64,000 nt of DNA from Chryseobacterium sp. (lineage in GTDB: Bacteria; Bacteroidota; Bacteroidia; Flavobacteriales; Weeksellaceae). The notes below the pieces were generated by a model. That model searched no databases, was not told the DNA's origin, and saw nothing but the letters and a program-made list of their open reading frames with translations. Shown here piece after piece: positions 43,804 to 50,684 of this stretch. The DNA lies in NCBI GenBank assembly GCA_031277615.1, contig JAITMC010000002.1, positions 1 to 64,000 of the forward strand, read 5' to 3'. Both the position numbers and the translations under genes were made by a program. Each line of letters opens with the position of its first letter. The first letter of the stretch is position 1.

Positions 43804-43834
43804 GTTCATTAAGCTTTTTAATGAACCGTTTTTT
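43804..43834 (+). terminator. Terminator or attenuator before the HMA-TonB receptor gene
   Basis: GTTCATTAA pairs perfectly with TTAATGAAC (9 bp, 5-base loop), followed by CGTTTTTT. It lies 15 bases after the Cys-rich protein's stop and 23 bases before the receptor ATG. Confidence 0.65.
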
Positions 43835-43856
43835 AATTAATTTAAACTTTAAACAA

Positions 43857-46544
43857 ATGAAATTATATTTTTCCAGGATTATTCTTGGACTATTGATCCT
43901 GTCTGCACACTTTATATCCGCTCAAAGCCTCACCAAAAACCAATTTAAAGTCAAAGGAAACTGTGAGATGTGCAAGTCGCGAATAGAAGCCGCCGCCAAA
44001 AAGGCAGGTGCAAAAACCGCAGTCTATTCTATCGATCTTCAACAGCTGACTGTAGAAACAGGGAGCAATGTATCATCCGATGAAATTTTAAAGAAGGTAG
44101 CCGAAGCCGGCCACGATAATGAAAAATTCCAATCCTCCAAGGAAACCTATGACAAGCTTCCGGGATGCTGCCACTATGAAAGAGATCTTCAGCCTACCGC
44201 AGCAGAAGCCCATCAGCATCAGGCAAAAAAGGAGAATGAATTTTACGTAAAAGGAAACTGTGGCTCCTGTAAAGCAAGGATTGAAAAAGCAGCCAAAGCA
44301 GCCGGTGCAGATTCCGCAGAATGGAGTGCCGAAAAGCAGACGGTTACTTTAAATTTTGATGCTTCAAAAACATCATCAGACAAAATTCTGAAAGCGATTG
44401 CTGATGCCGGTCACGATAATGAAAAATACAGGTCTTCCGACGCTGTTTACAAAAATCTGCCGGGATGCTGCCTGTATGACCGGGAAATTCCTTTCGGAGC
44501 ACCTAATCCGAAAGTACATTTTGAAGAGGGAACCCAACACAATGAACATCAGGATCATCAGGCTGCTTCTTCAGAAGAAAGTCACTCCAGTCATGAAAAA
44601 AGCATTGAAGGAGTAACGGTTACCGGAACCAGAGCTGCTACAGCTATTAATAAAAAGGAGGCTGGACTTGTTTTTAATATCGACAAAAAAGAACTTCTGA
44701 AAGCCGCCTGCTGCAACCTTTCCGAGAGCTTTGAAACCAATGCTACCGTAGATGTTTCTTTCAGCAATGCAGTAACAGGAACCAAACAGCTTAAAATGCT
44801 GGGACTGGATCAGAAATATACCAACCTCACCAAAGAGCTTCTTCCTGAGATCAGAGGGCTGGCTTCTGCTTACGGACTAAATTTCATTCCCGGAAGATGG
44901 ATCGAGAGCATCCAGCTAACCAAAGGGGGAAGCACCGTAACCAACGGATATGAAAGTATCACCGGACAAATCAACACCGAACTTCTGAAGAATGCTAAGG
45001 AACCTGAGACTTCCCTGAACCTTTTTTCTGATTTTAACGGAAGAGCCGAAGCCAATATTACCAGCGTATCTCCCATCAATGATAAATGGTCCCAGACTTT
45101 CCTTCTGCACGGGAACGGAACATTCGGAAATACGGATATGAATGATGACGGTTTTCTGGACAGACCGAAAGGAACACAGATCAATGCGGCTTATCTTCTT
45201 AATTTCAATGATCTTGAAAAATCCGGATTCGAATCTCATTTCGGAATTAATTTTATCAGAGATGAAAGAACAGCCGGGCAGACCGGTTTTGATAAAAAGC
45301 TGGCACAGGATAAGCAGTCTGCTTACGGTGTGGGAATTGATATCTCCAGATTCCAGATATGGAACAAAACGGGGTATGTATTCAAAGGAAAACCTTACCA
45401 GAGCTTAGGATGGATGAACCAGTATGTGTATCACCAGCAGGACAGCTTTTTCGGACTCAGAAATTACGCCGGGAAGCAGCATACCTACTACTCTAACCTT
45501 ATTTTTGAAAGCATCATCGGCAATACCAATCACAAGTATAAAGCCGGAGCAAGCTTTCTGTATGACGGCTATGAGGAAACGTATTTAACGGATGACCTTA
45601 AAAGAAATGAAATTGTTCCGGGAATTTTTGCAGAATATACATTAACCGGAGTAAAATATACTTTAGTGGCAGGAGCAAGAGCGGATTTCCATAATCTTGC
45701 CGGAACCCAGTTCACACCAAGACTAAACTTCAAGTATGATTTCACTCCCCAGACTATTTTAAGGCTTTCTGCGGGAAGGGGATTCAGAACCACTAATGTA
45801 TTCGCTGAAAACCAGCAGTATTTTGCTTCCAACAGAAGCATTCAGATTTTGCCTAATAATGGAAGTATTTATGGACTGAAACCGGAAATCGCATGGAATT
45901 ACGGAGCTAGTTTACAACAGGAATTCAAGCTTTTCGGAAGAAAGTCTACTGTGATTGCGGATTTCTTCAGAACCGATTTTCAGGATCAGGTATTGGTAGA
46001 CTTAGACCGTTCACCTCAGCAGCTTACTTTTTATAATCTGGAAGGTAAATCTTTTGCCAACTCATTCCAGACGCAGTGGGATTTTACCCCTTTCAGAAAT
46101 TTTGATGTAAGGCTTGCCTATAAATATTATGATGTACAGGCGGATTATATCGACGGAAGAAGAGAAATTCCTTTTATGGCCAAGCACAGAGGATTCGTCA
46201 ACCTAGCTTATGCCACCAATAAAAATGACAAAGGCGGATTCTGGAGCTTTGATACGACCCTGAACTGGGTAGGAAAGCAAAGGCTGCCTGATACCTCTGC
46301 CAATCCATCAGAATTTCAGTTGCCTGTATATTCTGATTCTTATGCCGTGCTGAATGCCCAGATTTCAAGAAATTTCAACAAAAAAATCAGAGCGTATGTA
46401 GGGGGTGAGAACTTAACGTCTTATTACCAGAAAAATGCGATCGTAGATTTCAGGAATCCTTTCGGTAACTATTTTGACGGAGGTATGGTATACGCCCCGA
46501 TTATGAAAGCCAATTTCTATGTGGGACTGGATGTAACGTTTTAA
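43857..46544 (+). CDS. TonB-dependent receptor with two N-terminal HMA domains
   Basis: An 895-residue outer-membrane receptor. The ATG giving MKLYFSRIILGLLILSAHFI (signal to residue 22) is preferred. Two heavy-metal-associated modules follow: HMA1 (KGNCEMCKSRIE, Cys36 and Cys39) then LPGCCHYERD (Cys104-105), and HMA2 (KGNCGSCKARIE, Cys135 and Cys138) then LPGCCLYDRE (Cys204-205). A His-rich linker (residues 228-247) leads to the plug (VTVTGTRAATAINKKEAGL, GGSTVTNGYESITGQI) and a beta-barrel ending in KANFYVGLDVTF. HMA domains bind Cu(I) or Zn(II) through CxxC. The receptor probably moves a metal or metal complex, or senses it; direction and metal are inference. It is the last gene of the metal cluster. 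Confidence 0.87.
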   Translation: MKLYFSRIILGLLILSAHFISAQSLTKNQFKVKGNCEMCKSRIEAAAKKAGAKTAVYSIDLQQLTVETGSNVSSDEILKKVAEAGHDNEKFQSSKETYDKLPGCCHYERDLQPTAAEAHQHQAKKENEFYVKGNCGSCKARIEKAAKAAGADSAEWSAEKQTVTLNFDASKTSSDKILKAIADAGHDNEKYRSSDAVYKNLPGCCLYDREIPFGAPNPKVHFEEGTQHNEHQDHQAASSEESHSSHEKSIEGVTVTGTRAATAINKKEAGLVFNIDKKELLKAACCNLSESFETNATVDVSFSNAVTGTKQLKMLGLDQKYTNLTKELLPEIRGLASAYGLNFIPGRWIESIQLTKGGSTVTNGYESITGQINTELLKNAKEPETSLNLFSDFNGRAEANITSVSPINDKWSQTFLLHGNGTFGNTDMNDDGFLDRPKGTQINAAYLLNFNDLEKSGFESHFGINFIRDERTAGQTGFDKKLAQDKQSAYGVGIDISRFQIWNKTGYVFKGKPYQSLGWMNQYVYHQQDSFFGLRNYAGKQHTYYSNLIFESIIGNTNHKYKAGASFLYDGYEETYLTDDLKRNEIVPGIFAEYTLTGVKYTLVAGARADFHNLAGTQFTPRLNFKYDFTPQTILRLSAGRGFRTTNVFAENQQYFASNRSIQILPNNGSIYGLKPEIAWNYGASLQQEFKLFGRKSTVIADFFRTDFQDQVLVDLDRSPQQLTFYNLEGKSFANSFQTQWDFTPFRNFDVRLAYKYYDVQADYIDGRREIPFMAKHRGFVNLAYATNKNDKGGFWSFDTTLNWVGKQRLPDTSANPSEFQLPVYSDSYAVLNAQISRNFNKKIRAYVGGENLTSYYQKNAIVDFRNPFGNYFDGGMVYAPIMKANFYVGLDVTF

Positions 46545-46550
46545 AAGGCA

Positions 46551-46575
46551 GGAGATGGAAAATGGAGGATGAAAG
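46551..46575 (+). repeat. Degenerate GATGG-rich intergenic repeat, copy C
   Basis: AGGAGATGGAAAATGGAGGAT right after the receptor stop codon. A pyrimidine-rich counterpart (CAGCCTCCAGCATCC, 46758-46772) lies at the far side of the intergenic region. Confidence 0.35.
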
Positions 46576-46645
46576 TACCGGCAGATCGTTTATTAACCTG
46601 AAATCCTTTTAACTTCTTTTTCTGTCTGGAAATATCTTAAAATAC

Positions 46646-46673
46646 AAACCAGCATCGAATTGATGCTGGTTTT
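46646..46673 (+). terminator. Terminator after the HMA-TonB receptor gene
   Basis: AAACCAGCATC pairs with GATGCTGGTTT around GAATT. A similar hairpin sits at 46783-46815. Confidence 0.72.
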
Positions 46674-46782
46674 GTAATATCATCAAAAATTTTTAGATTT
46701 TAAATGGTAAGCATAAAGACCAGACGTAATGAAAATCTCCGGTAGCTTCTCTCTTTCAGCCTCCAGCATCCTTACCAAAATG

Positions 46783-46815
46783 AAAAAGCAGTATCGGAAT
46801 TGATGCTGCTTTTTT
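46783..46815 (-). terminator. Terminator at the end of the glycan locus
   Basis: AAAAAGCAGTATC pairs with GATGCTGCTTTTT (one G-U). It lies just after the cupin stop on the minus strand, with a T run following. Confidence 0.8.
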
Positions 46816-46818
46816 ATT

Positions 46819-47316
46819 TTATCTTCCAAAATCGTCCTGGACTCTTACAATATCGTTTTCGTCTGAAGGATTGGTTACATCGGTATGCTGCCAGATCTCA
46901 GCAACAACGCCCCAGCCGTCTAAACCAATCAAACGGTGTCTTTCTCCCTGCTGAAGTTTTACCTGTTCTTTCGGGTGGTACTCTTTCAGCTCTCCTTCTT
47001 CATCGGTCATGCTTCTTTTGATTCCGACAATGCCTTCAACGACCTGCCAGATTTCAGCTCTTCGGTGATGGTACTGCCAGCTTAATCTTGCCTGTGGGGC
47101 AACAAGAAGAATTTTAGGACTTAACTTGCCGCTTATTTTTAAGTTGTTGACATCAATTCCTTCAAAATAACGGTTGGCAAAATCCTGCGCCTGATCTTCA
47201 TCGATCACAAAAAAACCACCCCAGGGCCTTGTATCATCTTTGGCCACAAGATTAAAACCCTGTGCACCAAGCATTTTTTCTACTTTATCGAATATCTCTT
47301 TTTTTTCTGTAATCAT
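46819..47316 (-). CDS. Cupin-type mannose-6-phosphate-isomerase-like protein
   Basis: A 165-residue cytoplasmic protein with a single cupin barrel: RPWGGFFVIDED, PKILLVAPQARLSWQYHHRR, AEIWQVVEGIVGIKRS, GERHRLIGLDGWGVVAEIWQ. The metal-binding His/Glu pattern (YHHRRAEIW and the later RHR) is like type I phosphomannose isomerase cupins, although it is much shorter than full-length ManA. Annotated relatives are sometimes called phosphoheptose isomerase. As the last gene of a mannoside locus after a ROK kinase, conversion of mannose-6-phosphate to fructose-6-phosphate is the best guess. Confidence 0.78.
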   Translation of the reverse strand: MITEKKEIFDKVEKMLGAQGFNLVAKDDTRPWGGFFVIDEDQAQDFANRYFEGIDVNNLKISGKLSPKILLVAPQARLSWQYHHRRAEIWQVVEGIVGIKRSMTDEEGELKEYHPKEQVKLQQGERHRLIGLDGWGVVAEIWQHTDVTNPSDENDIVRVQDDFGR

Positions 47317-47364
47317 GCGCTTTTATTATTCTTTAAAATCATTTTCAAAATTAAGTATTCTTTA

Positions 47365-49635
47365 TTATTCTGCAGACATTGAGTATGGAAAATCTACTTC
47401 CTTCGAGCCCCTCTCCTTGTTTGGCTTATTATCCATCTCGAAATTCAGAACGGCTCCTTTTAGCAGCTCTTTGTGGCTGAGCCAGTTTTTGGAATAAGGC
47501 TGATGGTTTACCTTCAGTGCTTTTACATAGAAGTTTTCAGCACTGTTGTCCGGGGCTTTTATTTCAATTTTCCTGCCATTCTCCAGATGAATGACCGCTT
47601 CTTTAAATAAAGGGGCACCCAGAACATACTGATCAGTAGCCGGAGTGACGGGATAGAATCCTAAGGCTGAGAACACATACCACGCAGAGGTCTGCCCGTT
47701 ATCCTCATCTCCGCAGTATCCGTCAGGAGTGGCCTGATACAGTTTATCCAGAACCTGCCTTGTCCAGTATTGTGTTTTATAGGGAGCTCCGGCATAATTG
47801 TACAGGTAAATCATATGCTGAATGGGCTGGTTTCCGTGGGCGTACTGGCCCATATTCATGATCTGCATTTCACGGATCTCGTGGATAACTCCTCCGTAAT
47901 AGCTGTCATCAAAAACCGGAGGAAGAGAAAATACCTCATCCAGTTTGGCTTCAAATTTCTTTTTTCCTCCCATCAGCTGGGAAAGTCCTGCGATATCCTG
48001 GAAAACCGACCAGGTATAATGCCAGCTGTTCCCTTCTGTAAAAGCATCTCCCCATTTGAAAGGGTTGAAAGGAGCCTGAAACCTGCCGTCTTTATTTTTA
48101 CCTCTCATTAATCCCGTTTCCGGATCGAAAAGGTTTTTATAATTATAAGCTCTTTTTTTATAAATATCAATTTCTGAAGCAGGTTTTCCCAGAGCTTTCC
48201 CGAGCTGATAAATCGCAAAATCATCATAGGCATATTCTAAAGTCCGGGCGGCATTCTCATTGATCTTTACGTCATAGGGAACATAACCTAATGTATTGTA
48301 ATACTGAACGCCTCTTCGTCCTACAGCATCAATAGGGCCTTCATTGCCGGCTCCATGTTTAACGGCCTGCCAAAGGGTTTCGATATCATACCCGCGAAGT
48401 CCTTTTAGATAAGCATCTGCCACGACGGAAGCAGAATTGTTTCCGATCATAATGTCAGAATATCCGGGGCTGCTCCATTCAGGCAGGAAACCGCCTTCTT
48501 TATAGGCATTCACCAGTCCTTCCTGCATTTCTGCATTAATGGCCGGGTATACCAGGTTCAGAAACGGATATAACGCCCGGAAAGTATCCCAGAAACCGGT
48601 TCCGGCAAACATTCTTCCGTCCATAATTTTGCTGTTGTAAGGACTCCAGTGTTTTATTTTGTTCTGAGCATCAATTTCATAGAGTTTCTGGGGAAAAAAT
48701 AAGGTCCTGTACATCGAAGAATAGAATGTTCTCATCTGCTGGTCCGTTCCGCCTTTTATTTCAATTTTTCCCAGGGTTTTATTCCAGATATTTCTGGCTT
48801 CCGTTTTTACCTCTTCAAAACTTCTGCCTCCGATTTCTCTTTTCAGATTCAGTTCTGCCTGTTCAAAGCTGATAAATGAAGAGGCTGTCCTTGCATAAAC
48901 GCTTTCTTTATTTTTAAGTTTAAAACCTACAACGGCTCCGGCATGCTCACTCGTAAGCTCTAATGAGCCGTTTACAAAGGCATTGTCTTTCCAGATTGTT
49001 TTCAGATCAAAATCCTTATCAAACTGAACGACAAAATAATTTTTAAAATTTTCATATTTTCCTCTGGCATATTTGGTGGTATAGCCCAGGATTTTTCTTT
49101 CTTTGGGAATGATCCTGATATAGGATCCTTTATTTAAAGCATCAATAACCACATAAGCACTATCTGTCTTGGGAAAATCAAATTTGAAAAAGGCGGCTCT
49201 TTCTGTGGGAGTAAATTCTGTTGTCACATTGATATCAGCCAGATAAACGCTGTAATGATAAGGTTTTGCAGTCTCAGCTTTATGACTGAACCAACTGGCC
49301 CTTTCTTCTTCTCTGAATTTGGGTTTTCCCACTCCCGGCATGATGGCAAAGGCCCCGTAGTCATTCATCCATGGAGAAGGCTGATGCGTCTGCTTGAAAC
49401 CGTTTATTTTATCGGCATCATAGGTATAAGCCCATCCGTCACCCATTTTTCCGGTCTGAGGAGTCCAGAGATTCATTCCCCACGGAAGTCCGATTGCCGG
49501 ATAGGTATTTCCGTTGGATAAAGATGGTTTGGACTGGGTTCCCATTAAGGGATTTACATAGTCGGCGGGAGATATTTCCTGCCCAAATGCCCATACATTC
49601 AATAAAATAAAAAAAGATGAAACGATAAACTTCAT
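47365..49635 (-). CDS. GH92 alpha-mannosidase, first copy (canonical)
   Basis: A 756-residue exported glycosidase with signal peptide MKFIVSSFFILLNVWAFGQ. GH92 enzymes are calcium-dependent, inverting exo-alpha-mannosidases. Landmarks are YVNPLMGTQSKPSLSNGNTY, FAGTGFWDTFRALYPF, YDDFAIYQLGKALGKPA, the EGNSWHYTW segment with the predicted general acid Glu534, and GDEDNGQTSAWYVFSALGFY with the base-side Asp residues. The N-terminal beta-sandwich and C-terminal (alpha/alpha)6 barrel are both present, so it is full length. It follows the ROK gene by 12 bases and precedes the cupin by 48. Linkage preference (alpha-1,2, 1,3 or 1,6) is not readable. Confidence 0.93.
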   Translation of the reverse strand: MKFIVSSFFILLNVWAFGQEISPADYVNPLMGTQSKPSLSNGNTYPAIGLPWGMNLWTPQTGKMGDGWAYTYDADKINGFKQTHQPSPWMNDYGAFAIMPGVGKPKFREEERASWFSHKAETAKPYHYSVYLADINVTTEFTPTERAAFFKFDFPKTDSAYVVIDALNKGSYIRIIPKERKILGYTTKYARGKYENFKNYFVVQFDKDFDLKTIWKDNAFVNGSLELTSEHAGAVVGFKLKNKESVYARTASSFISFEQAELNLKREIGGRSFEEVKTEARNIWNKTLGKIEIKGGTDQQMRTFYSSMYRTLFFPQKLYEIDAQNKIKHWSPYNSKIMDGRMFAGTGFWDTFRALYPFLNLVYPAINAEMQEGLVNAYKEGGFLPEWSSPGYSDIMIGNNSASVVADAYLKGLRGYDIETLWQAVKHGAGNEGPIDAVGRRGVQYYNTLGYVPYDVKINENAARTLEYAYDDFAIYQLGKALGKPASEIDIYKKRAYNYKNLFDPETGLMRGKNKDGRFQAPFNPFKWGDAFTEGNSWHYTWSVFQDIAGLSQLMGGKKKFEAKLDEVFSLPPVFDDSYYGGVIHEIREMQIMNMGQYAHGNQPIQHMIYLYNYAGAPYKTQYWTRQVLDKLYQATPDGYCGDEDNGQTSAWYVFSALGFYPVTPATDQYVLGAPLFKEAVIHLENGRKIEIKAPDNSAENFYVKALKVNHQPYSKNWLSHKELLKGAVLNFEMDNKPNKERGSKEVDFPYSMSAE

Positions 49636-49647
49636 GGTATCAATCTG

Positions 49648-50511
49648 TTATTGTGTTGTTTTTTTTAAAGCATAACCCGCAGCCCCTAAAATAGCCGCAT
49701 CTTCAAAAATAGCGGAAATTCTGATGGGAAGATCTGTTTTATTTTCAGCGAGGTTCCGGTGAAGCCTTTCTTCAAAATACGGATACATCCTGGCAATATT
49801 TCCACCTATAACTAAAACTTTCGGTTGATAATGACTCACATACCGTATAATGAATTCTGCAAAAGCATCTGCATAGTCATCAAATATCTGTGTCTGTATG
49901 GCTTCAGGCTTATCCAGGAGATCTTTAGTCCCGGAAATCTGTTCTCCGGTCAGTTTTTCATACTGCTGAACGAACCATCGTGTTGCCAGATAATCTTCAC
50001 AGATGGACGCTCTGAAAGGAGAATCCCATAAATCTTCATCGGTTGCGGCAATACCGTCATAGAAGGCTGTTCCCAGACCTGTCCCCAATGTAATTCCAAA
50101 AACCCTTGTCTCATTTTGCACACAGCCCCCGAAAACTTCACCTTCCAGAAAAGCTCCGGCATCATTTACAAAATGGATCTGACCTTTTGAAACGGATAAT
50201 CTTTCTGCCAGTTGTTCTTTAATATGAACCTGATAGAGGTCGATAAATTTCCCCTGCTGCATGAGAGAAATACCGTTTTCATAATCAAAAGGTCCCGGCA
50301 TGGCAATTCCGATCAGCAGATCTTTTCTGATAAGGTCCTCAGTTACTTTTTCAATGGCAGCAACCCAGGACGAAAAAATGTTTTCCCGCGGACCGAAAGA
50401 ATCCACATGTTGTCTTAGGTACGTTGAGGCAACAATCCCACGCTTTACCGGATCCACCTGAGCCAGGGTAATATGCGAACCGCCAATATCTATTCCTATT
50501 ATATTCTGCAT
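49648..50511 (-). CDS. ROK family sugar kinase (probable mannose/glucose kinase)
   Basis: A 287-residue kinase: phosphate-binding IIGIDIGGSHITLAQVD, LIGIAMPGPFD, catalytic-base region HFVNDAGAFLEGEVFGG, GITLGTGLGTAFYDG and VLVIGGNIARM. The zinc motif CxCGxxGC common in ROK proteins is missing; instead DLWDSPFRASICEDYLATRW occupies the region. No helix-turn-helix, so it is an enzyme and not a repressor. In this locus it would phosphorylate mannose released by GH130 or GH92 activity. It precedes GH92 by 12 bases; a TACCTTTG -7-like box (50573-50566) and a small hairpin lie in its 173-base upstream gap. Confidence 0.85.
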   Translation of the reverse strand: MQNIIGIDIGGSHITLAQVDPVKRGIVASTYLRQHVDSFGPRENIFSSWVAAIEKVTEDLIRKDLLIGIAMPGPFDYENGISLMQQGKFIDLYQVHIKEQLAERLSVSKGQIHFVNDAGAFLEGEVFGGCVQNETRVFGITLGTGLGTAFYDGIAATDEDLWDSPFRASICEDYLATRWFVQQYEKLTGEQISGTKDLLDKPEAIQTQIFDDYADAFAEFIIRYVSHYQPKVLVIGGNIARMYPYFEERLHRNLAENKTDLPIRISAIFEDAAILGAAGYALKKTTQ

Positions 50512-50529
50512 GGTATATTCCTTTTTTCA

Positions 50530-50573
50530 ATAAAAAACCTGTGACCTGACAGGCAAACCAAAAAGCAAAGGTA
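50530..50573 (-). promoter_or_regulatory. Possible internal promoter and leader hairpin before the ROK gene
   Basis: TACCTTTG (50573-50566) fits TAnnTTTG. Downstream of it CCTGT/ACAGG (50553-50538) forms a small hairpin followed by TTTTTTATTG on the minus strand. It could be a weak terminator of the GH18 gene or an attenuator. Confidence 0.3.
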
Positions 50574-50684
50574 AGCAGTAAAAAGTATGATCTTTCATAT
50601 TCTCCTGAATTCTTCACCGGCTGTCTGCCTGTCGTAAGCCACAGTTAAAAAAATCCCCTAATTTTTATTTTTTTTATGCTGTTC

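Noticed and set aside
46800-47021. 73-codon plus-strand open frame opposite the cupin gene
   Set aside because: Antisense to the cupin coding sequence and begins in its terminator.
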